A stretch of 64,000 nt of DNA from Monosporascus cannonballus (taxonomy: Eukaryota; Ascomycota; Sordariomycetes; Xylariales): the NCBI GenBank assembly GCA_004154925.1, contig QJNS01000009.1, positions 124,001 through 188,000 on the forward strand, given 5' to 3'. Shown in pieces: positions 50,789-61,200 of the stretch (the first letter of the stretch is position 1; every line of letters begins with the position of its first letter). The notes under the pieces were generated by a model that was given only the letters and a program-made list of their open reading frames with translations, was not told the DNA's origin and ran no database searches. The translations under genes were made by a program, and so were the position numbers.

Positions 50789-51097
50789 AAAACAATATAT
50801 AGCCTATTAGATCAACGTCTAAAGTTACTACTATACTTATTTATAAAGCTTTATATTTACAAAGTCGTATATAACCCTTGTTATATCTTGATATATCTGT
50901 AAATTGTATGAAATTTTGGATGGTGGGGCGGTTGGGTGCGCCATTTTATTCGACTAGCGCCTGCTAAAATACTCTTGATATTAGAAAACGTAACTAGTTA
51001 CTGTATTTATTGCTCAAGATCCCACAATACTTCTGCTAACACAAACCCGTATAACTTAGGTTTAATGGTTGGTTAAACCATTGGCCGTTATATAAAA

Positions 51098-51547
51098 GTT
51101 TAAATAAGTTAAATATATCGTTTTTAAGTATTTTAACAATAATGTTTGATATTTTTTATGCTCATTTTTTAATGACGTCTATAACAAGATTTAAAAAACT
51201 TATAAAATTATTTAAAAATAATTTATTATTAACATTGCTTTCGTTTTTAAGTTGAAATAATCGGTAACAGTTAATAATATTTAATGCTAGATTTTAATGC
51301 TTTTAAATAATAAGAAATTTAGAAATAGATAATAATTTTTATTATATTGTATTTTTAATAACTTTGATAATTTTCTAACAAATCCATTAAACTTTAACGA
51401 AATTTGCTAATTAAAAGAAATAACTTAAGATTAACATAATTTAATAGGTTAACATTATTTTTTAATTGCGTAAATCTTAGGAAATTTAAAACGTTTAATA
51501 TTTTGTTTTATTTTTTTTATTTTTTGTAATTATAATAAACATATTAC
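51098..51547. other. AT-rich DNA, no gene recognised
   Basis: RIP-like AT-rich spacer between the AAAAG duplication of the solo LTR and the CTTTT duplication of the TRIM-like element. It has no visible features. Confidence 0.5.
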
Positions 51548-51552
51548 CTTTT

Positions 51553-51674
51553 TGTTACAGTACTAAGTGGTATCTCGTAGATATATAGAGCAGAACAAGA
51601 CGGTCAGTGTTCGAGCTGATAATGTTCCACTTTTAGTGGTGTAATGGCTACGCCCTTGTTTTGGTGCTGTAATA
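51553..51674 (+). repeat. 5' LTR of the TRIM-like element (122 bp)
   Basis: Contains TATATAG (51,582-51,588) and GAGCTGATAA (51,613-51,622), 31 nt apart. Its last base pair is mutated (TAATA for TAACA). Confidence 0.88.
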
Positions 51675-51676
51675 GT

Positions 51677-51686
51677 TTGTCAGCTC
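51677..51686 (+). promoter_or_regulatory. Primer-binding site of the TRIM-like element, self-complementary type
   Basis: TTGTCAGCTC, two bases after the 5' LTR, is the exact reverse complement of GAGCTGACAA in the 3' LTR (one C-to-T change in the 5' LTR). The complementary sequence sits 31 nt after the start of the TATA box, where transcription should begin. Confidence 0.6.
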
Positions 51687-51880
51687 CTCCATGGGTTGTG
51701 CGTTCGATTTCTGGACTAGGTAGCTAACTTATCCCGCATGTAAGGGGTGCGTACAGGGCGAATTTTCAGTTGGCGCAATCACCTTGAGCATAGGGCTTAA
51801 ATTAACCTACAATTCGAAAATTGCCGAGCGGCTAGGCGGTTTTCAGTGGAGGGCCTTTAACTTTTAATTGTATCGGGACG

Positions 51881-51955
51881 TGTCAGCTAGCAGGGGGTGC
51901 TCTAGCACCCCATATACGGAAGATTCCCTCTGATCGGAACATATATGTTCCGGGA
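51881..51955 (+). repeat. Dispersed hairpin repeat (copy 2) inside the TRIM-like element
   Basis: Starts TGTCAGCTAGC like the copy at 26,022. The stem GGGGTGC/GCACCCC (51,894-51,911) differs from copy 1 by a paired change (G:C to T:A). A 16-bp perfect palindrome GGAACATATATGTTCC follows at 51,936-51,951, eroded in copy 1. Confidence 0.6.
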
Positions 51956-52071
51956 CTAGATCACCTTAAAGTGCAGTGCGCGTTCTAGAGCACTTGCAAC
52001 TAGTCATCAATACACACACAACTGATGTCCCTTATATCTGACAGGACGATGCAATTTGAAGGAGGACCTAC

Positions 52072-52197
52072 TGTTGCAGTATTAAGTGGCACTTCGTAGG
52101 TATATAGGGCAGAACAAGACGGTCAGTGCTCGAGCTGACAACGCTCCACTTTTAGTGAGTGGTGTAATGGCTACGCTCTTGTTCTCGTGCCGTAACA
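52072..52197 (+). repeat. 3' LTR of the TRIM-like element (126 bp)
   Basis: Differs from the 5' LTR by a 4-bp GAGT duplication and several substitutions. It keeps the ancestral GAGCTGACAA (52,132-52,141). Confidence 0.88.
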
Positions 52198-52202
52198 CTT
52201 TT

Positions 52203-52411
52203 TTTTACTTAGATAAACCTCTTTTCCATAATTAGAATATAATTGGCGATATATATCGGACTTAATTATTTTTTAATTATAGGATTAATACTTTTACTCT
52301 TGACTTTATTATCAAAAAAATTTAAATAATTGATATTAACGAAATTTAAAAAAATATTTTTAAGTAAGACTTATACGAGATATTGGTTTATTAAGGCGAA
52401 AATATTTGTTA
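52203..52411. other. AT-rich spacer
   Basis: A short AT-rich stretch between the TRIM-like element and its inverted solo LTR. Nothing is recognisable in it. Confidence 0.5.
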
Positions 52412-52416
52412 CAGCA

Positions 52417-52530
52417 CAGAAGAACAAGAGCCTAGCCATTACACTACTAAAAGTGGAACGTTGTCAGATCGAGCCCTGACCGCCTTGTTCTGCTCTATAT
52501 ACCTACAAGGTGCCACTTAGGACTGTGACA
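52417..52530 (-). mobile_element. Solo LTR of the TRIM-like family, inverted, TSD ATATT
   Basis: A 114-bp reverse-complement copy of the TRIM LTR (TGTTACAGCAC...CTGTGACA), flanked by a perfect ATATT duplication (52,412-52,416 and 52,531-52,535). It results from an independent insertion followed by LTR-LTR recombination. Confidence 0.88.
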
Positions 52531-52535
52531 ATATT

Positions 52536-53096
52536 CCAGAATATATTATTTAATAAGTTAGGTTTATGTTTTTACTTATGTTAAGAAATATTAATCTGTT
52601 TTCGATTTTTTTATTAACGAAATCGTAAATATTTAACTTTATTCGTTTGATATTTTCGTAAATAATTTAATTTGCGTCGTTGATTAAATGAACGATATTG
52701 TAATTTTGATTAATTTAAATTTTGTATAAATATATTACTAATAATGTATTTTCGTTTATATAATCTTAATAAATCGGATTTTAAAAGTTAATTCTAATTA
52801 AGTTCTATTAATTATTATTTAATTTAATTTACTTTACATTTATCGTTTAATTTTTATATATTCGAATTCCGTCTTATTCGAAAGAACCTTTCTAAATAAT
52901 GAATTATATCTAAAATTGCATTCTTGATTAAATATATCTGGAAGTAAATTATATTTTTAATAAAATATAGTTTTATGTTTGTAAGTTTGCGAAGTCGGTT
53001 AATGAAAAAGCTATTTAGGACGAAATTCTGAAAATTCATAACTTTTCAGTATTTTTCTTAATAACCAGTATTTTGAAATCGATTTATTCTTATCGG
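52536..53096. other. AT-rich DNA, no gene recognised
   Basis: RIP-like spacer without visible repeat ends. The 61-aa frame at 52,854-53,039 has no support. Confidence 0.5.
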
Positions 53097-53468
53097 CTAT
53101 TTGTGGTGGCTAGGAGTTTAACCAATTATTAAATCTAAATTGTATAGATTTATATTAATAAGAATATCGCAGAAATTTGAATAATAAATATAAGAACAGA
53201 TTACGTCTCGTAATATTAAGAGTATTGTAGATAGTGAAATAATATTACAAATTATTGTTATATACATTATAGAAATTAAAAACATATATATTCTATATAT
53301 ATATATTCATGTTTTATTAGGCTTTAAAATTATTATAAATTTAATTTTACTAAATACAAATAGTTTTATATAGATTTACTTAAATCCTAACGTTGAAAAA
53401 TCTCAATTACGTAACTTATTGATATAAATTCGACCTTTTTTTAACCGGTTTCTATTTAAATTTTAATT

Positions 53469-56400
53469 CGATTTTACTTTTCTTAAAATTTTGCCCTTAA
53501 AAATTTACTTTTAATAAACTTTATTTCATTATAATATATTCTATTGGTAATAATAACCTTTATAATAAGTTTTACTAAAGATAATATTTCGGAGTTTGAT
53601 TTATTTATATTATTAAAGTTCATTTTAAAATAATATCGTATATAGTATATTTCGAAAATAATATTAAATATTAAATGATAAAATTAATCCGAGGATATAA
53701 TAAATATATTAAACACTATCGTTCCTAAGATAATTTCGGTATTTTAATTAATCTTTTACGTCGTATTAAAGGAAAAAGAATTCTTTAAATAGGAAATCTG
53801 TTATTAAAAACTCGTTTTATATTTTAATAAGAGATATAAAGGACTTAAAGCGGAAATAACACAATATTAACGAAACTATTCATTATTTTTTTCGTTTACG
53901 CTGTTAAAAAATTTGGTTATAAAAACACATTAAAATTGTTAATAAAAGGTTTTAATTTATAACTAAACTAGAAGATTACAAACTCACAAAAGCCGAATTT
54001 CTTATAAACGTATTATTTATTAAATTTTTCGATTAATCGATTTCTAAAAACCGTAATCAGAAAACCATTATTGGCAATCTCGGTATTATTGATAAAAGTT
54101 CTTTAGTAAACGCCAGATATTTATAAGACTTTTTATAGGTTCCTAAGTATTTTCGAAATTCTAATAATTTTTCCATTTAGCTAAATTTTAAATAACCTCA
54201 TTTTGTTTCGTTTGTCCAAGCTTTGTTCTATTTCGTATGTAATTTCGGTTTTTACTTCTATATTATTTTATCTCGTATAAACTGTACCAATATTCGATAG
54301 TAACTTGAATAAAAAATGTAAAAAATGGAATATTATTTAATCTTTATTGAAAGTTTTAAGTAATAATTAATTTCTTTGCGACATCTTTTTTTAAATATTG
54401 TTACATTAAGATATGTTATTTTTTTTGTTGAAATATTAATTGTTTTAATCCTTTTGACTTATAATAATTACGTATTTAAATACGTACAAAATTTATTTTT
54501 ATTTTCTAATATAGAATTTAACATATTATAACGTAAACATTATTTAATATAAAATCAAACCTTATCTTTATTAACATTATTTTATTCCTTTTATAATAAT
54601 TGATATGATATGTTAAAAGAGTAATATTTAACTTTGAACTTAAATGTTTTATTCGTAATTATTTTAATATTTTAAATATATATTTACCATTTAATTTTTC
54701 CGTTTAATTTTTTTGCTTATTTAAAATTCAAATATGTTAGATAACTTACAATTTAAATCAATTTACATTATAAACCTTAATTCAAATGTAAAAATAAATG
54801 TAATTCCTTTATTGAAACGAATGTATATATTAATTCGTATATATTAAATATATTTCAACAAAGAATATATGTTATTAATTTGGTAGTAGTATATATTGAT
54901 AAAGTAAAAAAAGGTTTATATATTTGTCGATTATTGCCAAAATATAATTGTAATAAACCCTTATTATTAAAGTTTTGGCTAAAAAGTTCAAATTTAAAAT
55001 TTATAATGCATAAATATTTCAAATTTTATAAAATAAATATTAATTATAAATTTTCGGAAAAGATAAATTCTAATGTTTTAACTTTATTATAAAAGTTATA
55101 TTATCGTCGCATTTTTTATATTGTTTTTTATTTCTAAAATATTAAAACCACGTTCAAATTGTTTAAGGTTTTACAAATTTCTAAGTATCTACATAATTAA
55201 TATTTATATATATAGTATACTAAGTAGCTTTAATTTTTTGAAAAGTTTAAAATTTATTGAATTTCCTTTTTTAAGAAGTTATTAATTTATGTCTTTAATA
55301 TATACCCTACAGTATAATCTATATTAGTATAATTTAGCAAAATATAAATATCGTTTGAAAAAAATATCAAAAATTATATAACTAATTTAAACTGGCTTAC
55401 TTTTGAAATTTAATTATTTACTTAAAATATCGGCTTTTTCTTTTTTAAAACTTTTTTATAAATAATACAAAAATCGAAATTCGCTATTTCTTTCACATAT
55501 TATAATTATCGTTGCGTAAATCTTTTAATCATAATAAAACTGGCAAAGATTTAATAATTTATATAAATTTCAATCTAGTAAAAAAGTATTTAAAGAAATT
55601 TCTTAAATTTTAAAAACCACCTAATAATAACCATACATTGCTTATTAAGAAAACAGTAATACAATTCAACTCCATTTTATTTATATAAAAAAACAATAAA
55701 ATATAATTTGTTTTATTTAATTGATATTTCAATTACCGTATTTAATATAAAAGCCAAAATTTCGTTTTTTAGTTCTATAAAACGTATTAAACCGTATATA
55801 ATTAATATTAACATATTAATAATTCTGTCTTTAAGTTTTTAGAATATTTTTATTATTTACGGTATTTAGCTAAATACTTTTTAATAAAATTATTTAAAAT
55901 TATAGCAATGTTATTAAAATAGTGAATAAAGTTTTTATAATGATGAACAAAATTAAAAAATATTATACTTTCTTAATTATAAATAATATGTAATTTTTAT
56001 AGTTAATATAATTATTTTATAATTTATTTTATATAACCTTTTTCTGTTATTAAATACATAAAGATATTATTTAAGATAATATAAAATAGATATATTAAAA
56101 CATTTTCGTAATATAGAATTTATTGTTCATTAAAATATTAATAATTCGTTTCTATATTCTATTAATACTATTAAATACTTAAATAATCTGTATTTCTTTT
56201 TTTAAATATTTTTAATTTATACTTTTTAAAATGATTAACTAAATTACTAATATTTTGAAAATAAAGTATTATAAATTATTAAGTGGTATAAAGTCCCGTA
56301 TTTATATTAATAATTAAAAGAATAATATTAAATGTTGAATAATTATATTTTTAATTAATAATAATCGTATTACAAACCTTTCGGCTAACTCGATTTAGAA

Positions 56401-58806
56401 AGCCTAACCACGTTAGGTAAGACTATTTTATACTTTAGGTCTCGTGATTTAAAGTGATTTACATAATTTATTAAATCTTTTAGAATACTTTTTAGTCTGT
56501 GTAATTTAGTAGATCTAGAAGATTAATACTATACTGATAAAAGAAAAAGAAGTATAAGACTTTAAGTTTCTTATGTAAACAGTTACCTATTGAGTCTCAA
56601 TCTTTAGCTATTAATTTAAACTTTTAATTAAAGGTATTATACTTTAATTAAAGGAGAAATCTGGAAGTCATTTTAATACACAGACGAATAAATTATTTCT
56701 TGTCGGATTATTATCTACAAATTAAGACCCTTTTTAGATACTGCTTATATATCTAGATAAATATATGACAGGTTCGTTATAAATAGATTAAAAACAGCAA
56801 TATATTATTTTTTAAATACGAAAAATATACGATATATTGCGAATATCTTTAGAAATGAAAATCTATTATTTATAATCGATTTTTTAAGTATTTTCTAAAT
56901 ATATGTAATCAGTGTCGATTAAAGTGATAAATAAGATAAAGCTTTATAAATAGACTGTGTTTAATAAATTTTTATAGGTTTATTTATTACGTTTTAATAA
57001 TTGATACTTTTGATAGTTTTAAAAGGCTATTTAGAATTATAATATTATAATAATATATTATAATTTTTTTAATTTTAAAGATTCTTGTTTTAAATCGTTA
57101 TTTAAGTACTTAAGTTTTCTTTAAATAATAGTAATAATATATCGTATTTTCGTACTTTCTTTTCTCTTTCTTATATTTAATTTTAGATAAAATAGTATTT
57201 ATTATATTTCTATATCTATATTCGTTGTTATGTCTAATTAACTATTAATTTCTTTAAAATTCTACCTATTCATGAGATATAAAACCTATTTTATTTAGTA
57301 AATCCTTATATTAATTAATATTTTATATTAGTATATATAGTAATCTTAGAATTATATCGCAATTTCAAAATAGAATAATTTCGAAATTTATTTTTTATTA
57401 TTATATTTAAAACTTCTTTTAAAAGTTGTGTTTAATTTTAACTTTTATTATTGTATGGCTTTTTTGTATATACTCTTTCTTAATTTTCCTTCAAATCTAT
57501 TGAATTATACGTCTATTTCTATCTATATCGCATTAAATTATTATACTTCTGTTTTTTAATGGGCTTATCAGGCTTTCGAAATATATTAAGTATTTTTACT
57601 TTGTTATAATTTCTTCTTTTTAAGCTGATTAATTAATGTATTTCTTTTATATTATTTTGTTATATAATATTCTTATTACCTTTTTATATTTTTTATAACG
57701 CTTATAATAAATATTAATTTAAAATAAAAATCCGTAATAACTTTTTAATAATACTTTTTACAGTATACTAAATTCATTCTTTTACGGTTTAATAATTAAA
57801 TTCATCGTAAATGTAAAAACGGTTTTTTATAGACATTTCTTTCGTTAATTTTAAAAAAGTATTTTAATAAATATATTTTTACAAAATTATAATTTACACA
57901 TATCGATGTTATCGTTTATTTACATTACTATTTCTAGTTTTATTTAAAAAAACGAATTTTTCTTTATATATACGTACGATATATTAATAAATTAAAACTT
58001 TTATTCATTATATACTAGATATCTTTTTTACAATATACAACGTATATTTTACCCGATTGATTCTAAATTTCAAAATAGATAATTTTTATTTATTCTTAAT
58101 TCTTTTTAATTCAGTCTTATGGTTTTTGTTTTATTTTTATAACTTTTTTTAAATATAATTTTTATCTTTTTATATATCGCATTTAAACCTTTATCGTAAT
58201 AATCTTTATTAGTATTAAGTTGAAATTATAGCAATACTTTTCATACAATTCTTAACCTTTTTAAGTTATTTTTTCAATATAAGTATTTCATTGTGTTTTA
58301 TAGCTCTGTAAGTTGTTAACATTTATAAACATTATATCTTAATTTATCGTAATTCTAATATTTAATTTATTTCGAATTGCGCTTATTAATAATATTACAC
58401 TTTATGAATCTTAATACATTACGGTAAAATATAATATAATATTAAAAAGTATTAATATTAATTATATAACAAATCTTAGTATTATATTTATATTCAATAC
58501 TTTTTGTATACGAAATATATTATTTATTAATCATTTCAATTATTATTACAATATAATGTTATAAAACTTGCCATCGACTAACATTAAAAAGCTTTTCTTA
58601 AATCCTTTCTAAGTGATCGAAAAAGTTAAATATTTATACATTTTCCCTTTAATTTAGCTTGAAAGATAATTAAACAAATATATTATAGTAATTAAATTCT
58701 AACTCTTTTTATTAGAGTTCCTATATTTGTAGTATGATTTTTATTTCTTTATTTATTATTTCTAAAGCTGTATTAATATTTATATGAATTATTTATAATC
58801 GTTATA
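53469..58806 (-). pseudogene. Family A gag-pol remnant
   Basis: Only collinearity identifies this copy: RT lies around 56,040-57,000 (interrupted), integrase around 54,700-55,350, and gag around 57,800-58,500. No motif longer than a few residues remains. The 70-aa frame at 54,880-55,092 is accidental. It is the most mutated of the family A copies in the window. Confidence 0.6.
56368..56798. mobile_element. ~430-bp unclassified insertion in the family A RT region
   Basis: Relative to the 26,996-33,987 copy, collinearity breaks after 56,367 and resumes at about 56,798 (TATTATTTTTTAAATACG matches the region near 30,620). The inserted DNA starts TATTACAAACC, contains a small hairpin CCTAAC/GTTAGG, and resembles none of the LTRs here. 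An LTR-like start is present, but I could not match a target duplication. Confidence 0.45.
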
Positions 58807-59242
58807 TGTGACGGCTAAACGGTTTATTAATTATTAAATCTAAGTTATATAAATTTATATTAGCAGAAATATAGTCGGATTTTCAGTAATAAATATAGTA
58901 ACTAATTACGTTTTATAATATTAAAGGCGTTTTAGATAACCAAGTTATATTATAAGCTGTTTTTTTAATCTATAAAAATAAAGGTATTTATATATTATAA
59001 CTTTTGGTTTTTATTAAGCCCAGTTTTAAAAGCTTTACATTTAATTTTATCGAGCCTGGTTTTAAAGGTTTTACGTTCGATTTTATCGAACATGGCTTTA
59101 AAACCTTAATGTTCGATTTTATCGCATTGAATTTAAAGGATTTCCGTTCGATTCTATTAAAGCGTTACGTAACATAGTTTATTTAGTTCGTAAATCCTTG
59201 TTACAACTGTTTTCTAAGGCCACATTCCGTTAAGTCGTAATA

Positions 59243-59479
59243 TAATCTTGTTTTTATTATTCTTATTTCGAAAATCTTTTTTTCTGTCAGTTATTTTTGT
59301 TTTATTTATTATGTTAAGTTATTTCAATAAGTTAATTAATAAAAACACTAAAAAAACAGAATATTTTATGTAAATGTATTATTTTTCGTACCGTAAATAT
59401 ATTCGTAGTTTTTTATTATCTCTATTGCGATTTATTGTTTTATTACGTTTTTATATTAGATTATTTTCGATGCGAACAG
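59243..59479 (-). mobile_element. Truncated family A internal 3' end after the right LTR
   Basis: The DNA after 59,242 resembles the polypurine-tract border of the 26,996 copy (compare 27,418-27,460), so the LTR at 58,807-59,242 is also the 3' LTR of a second minus-strand element whose remainder is cut off at the + element starting at 59,480. This implies a tandem LTR-internal-LTR-internal array. Confidence 0.45.
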
Positions 59480-59851
59480 TGTTATAATCTAATCCAAGAC
59501 CGGGTTCAGAACACGGTCGGATACACATAAAGAGGTTACGTAATTTGGATCTTTATTAGCATCAAGATCCAAATAAATCTATATAGAACCAATCGAATTT
59601 AATAGTATTAGATCTAAAATAACGTCAAAACCCAATAAAGATCTAATTAACCTATAAAAGATATATACGTTCGTTATTCCCATAATTTAGATAACATTAA
59701 TTTGTAATATTATTTCGTTACCCCAAAAGCATTTAATATTAGAAAACGTAATATGTTATTGTATTTATTATTCAGATTTCTACTATACTCTTATTAACAT
59801 AAACTCGTACGACTTAGATTTAATAATTAGTTAAACCGCCTAGCCGTTTTA
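59480..59851 (+). repeat. 5' LTR of family A (+)
   Basis: 372 bp. The start (TCCAAGACCGGGTTC) is the inverse of the outer ends of the LTRs at 17,977 and 53,102, and the end matches the inverse of the TGTAACGGC ends. Confidence 0.85.
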
Positions 59852-59899
59852 CGTTATAAGCTCTTGTTCAGTAATACCGTTACACTTTAAACAATACCT

Positions 59900-61200
59900 T
59901 TTAGTTCAGATATCGACTAATACCTAAACACTCTTCATTACCGTACAGCTCTAAGTCAAAATTAAGAAATTCGAAGAGCAAATTCAAAAACTTACAAAGC
60001 AATTAATAACTACCCCAATTCGAATAATTAATATAAAATATAAGGCTAAAAAGCTTCAACTTTACGATGAGAAAAGAAACGATTAAAATTTTGTTTTTAG
60101 ATACGAATATGTTTCCGTTTTTAAAATTTAAACAAACCTGCAAATAGAATTTTCTTTATAACAGCTTTTTTTACGAAAAATACTTTGGACTAGTTTAAGC
60201 GAGTTATAAGGGATTATCTGAAAAACGCTGCAGCCGATTAAAAAAAACTACCAGAATTCTTTCTTTAATTACGTAAATTTTAAAAAAAGATTAAAGGCCA
60301 GATTTAAAAACCTAAACGAAAAACGAACAGCAGCATAACAGATTTTGCGATTATAACAAAAAGAACCTATTTCGAAATACGCGATGAGCTTTAGGAGCCT
60401 TATGGCAAAAGCCGAATGAAGTAATGATAAAAGGGATAACTTAATCGATATGTTCTTTAAAAAAAATTAAAAAAAATAACGTTAAAAATAATCATTAAAC
60501 TTTTAAAACATAGGACCTTAAATCGGTATATTACCGAAACCGTCAAGATTAATAACAGATTATACGAACGGCATATAGAAAAAAAGACAATATATTCTAA
60601 GGCACGGAGATCAATCGCCCAATTAAGAAAAGAAACACAACGTACTATCTACATTCTATAACACCCCACCAGGACCCATGGATCTGGATACGGTTTAAAA
60701 AAAGGATTAGAGCCAGATTAAATGCTTTAATTACGACAAAACAGGACATAAGGCAGCATAATGCAAAGCACTTAAAAAACTCTATCAAAATAACTGAAAA
60801 CCCGTATTCGAAGAACAATCCAGAGAAAATCAAAGAAACGAAAGCAGACCTATTAATATAATTCGGGCTAAATATGTATCGGGCCTACTACGACGAAAAG
60901 TTTAACAAAGGATGCAAAAGGCCAAAAACCTAGCCTAGAAAACGACCAAGAAATAATAATATACTCTGAAAAAATAATTAAAAAAACATCAGAAATAAAC
61001 GAAGAATATATATCTTGGAATCTCTGATTCGCACGATAGCAAGTATATTATATATTATCGAGGACAGTAATGCCTTAACTATAAAAACTAGAAACGGCAT
61101 ATTTATAACAAAATTACCCCCATATATTACGAAACATTCGACTTTCCAAATCGAAACTAGAAATAACAAAAACGATAAATAATAGTTGCGACATTTTCAA
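59900..61200 (+). pseudogene. Family A gag remnant with CCHC zinc knuckle
   Basis: A decayed retrotransposon nucleocapsid. At ~60,717-60,775 the + strand reads KCFNYDKTGHKAA, stop, CKAL. The C-x2-C-x4-H-x4-C knuckle has its second Cys changed to Tyr, with an adjacent CAA-to-TAA stop, both RIP-type transitions. Two antisense frames of 62-63 aa (60,645-61,169) overlay it and are shadows. Upstream sequence is gag capsid by position only. Confidence 0.7.

Larger units (their letters stand above)
36410..50964. mobile_element. Short TIR element (MITE-like, PIF/Harbinger-type TSD) split by a Gypsy insertion
   Basis: 29-bp terminal inverted repeats at 36,410-36,438 and 50,936-50,964 start GCAGGCGCTAGTCGAA and differ at one base. 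Flanks are CAA (36,407-36,409) and TAA (50,965-50,967), a 3-bp duplication with one C-to-T change. Removing the inner Gypsy leaves about 533 bp of element, and removing the element rejoins the surrounding LTR without gap. Size, TIR and 3-bp YAA/TAA site suggest a non-autonomous PIF/Harbinger-type element; the family call is inference because no transposase is present. Confidence 0.72.
35973..51092 (+). mobile_element. Solo LTR (family A relative) split by the nested insertions; outermost layer, TSD AAAAG
   Basis: The two halves, 35,973-36,409 and 50,968-51,092, together give a ~562-bp LTR running TGTAATG...CCGTTATA, flanked by a perfect AAAAG duplication (35,968-35,972 and 51,093-51,097). The 3' part of the left half and all of the right half align with the plus-sense family A LTR and join exactly at GTTACC|YAA|ATACT, matching the uninterrupted LTRs. 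The first ~350 bp differ from other family A LTRs, so it is a distinct subfamily. It is clearly richer in GC than its surroundings and largely escaped RIP. Confidence 0.8.
51553..52197 (+). mobile_element. TRIM-like miniature LTR element (645 bp), TSD CTTTT
   Basis: Two LTRs of 122 and 126 bp (51,553-51,674 and 52,072-52,197) begin TGTTRCAG and end CYGTAAYA, with a perfect CTTTT duplication (51,548-51,552 and 52,198-52,202). The 397-bp interior has no open frame for gag or pol, so it needs enzymes from another element. Orientation is plus: TATA at 51,582-51,588, primer site at 51,677-51,686 and a purine tract GAAGGAGGA at 52,058-52,066 before the 3' LTR. GC is balanced and RIP changes are few, unlike the surroundings. 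Confidence 0.85.
53102..59242 (-). mobile_element. Family A element with dissimilar LTRs (strongly RIP-degraded)
   Basis: The left LTR 53,102-53,468 (TGTGGTGGC...) belongs to the subfamily ending near ACCGGTTTC. The right LTR 58,807-59,242 (TGTGACGGC...GTCGTAATA) belongs to the subfamily of the 36,777 copy. No matching target duplication is seen (CTATT and TAATC). The internal region 53,469-58,806 is collinear with 27,418-33,526: the block near 54,060-54,180 matches ~28,050-28,130 and the RT block near 56,040-56,200 matches ~30,250-30,420. The left LTR is followed by a decayed polypurine tract complement. Confidence 0.75.

Noticed and set aside
51637..51850. Box A-like TGGTGTAATGG and box B-like GTTCGATTTC, and a tRNA-Ser/Leu-like GCCGAGCGGCTAGGC, suggesting a SINE
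   Set aside because: Spacing and stems do not form a tRNA, and LTRs, target duplication, TATA, primer site and purine tract explain the same DNA better as a TRIM.
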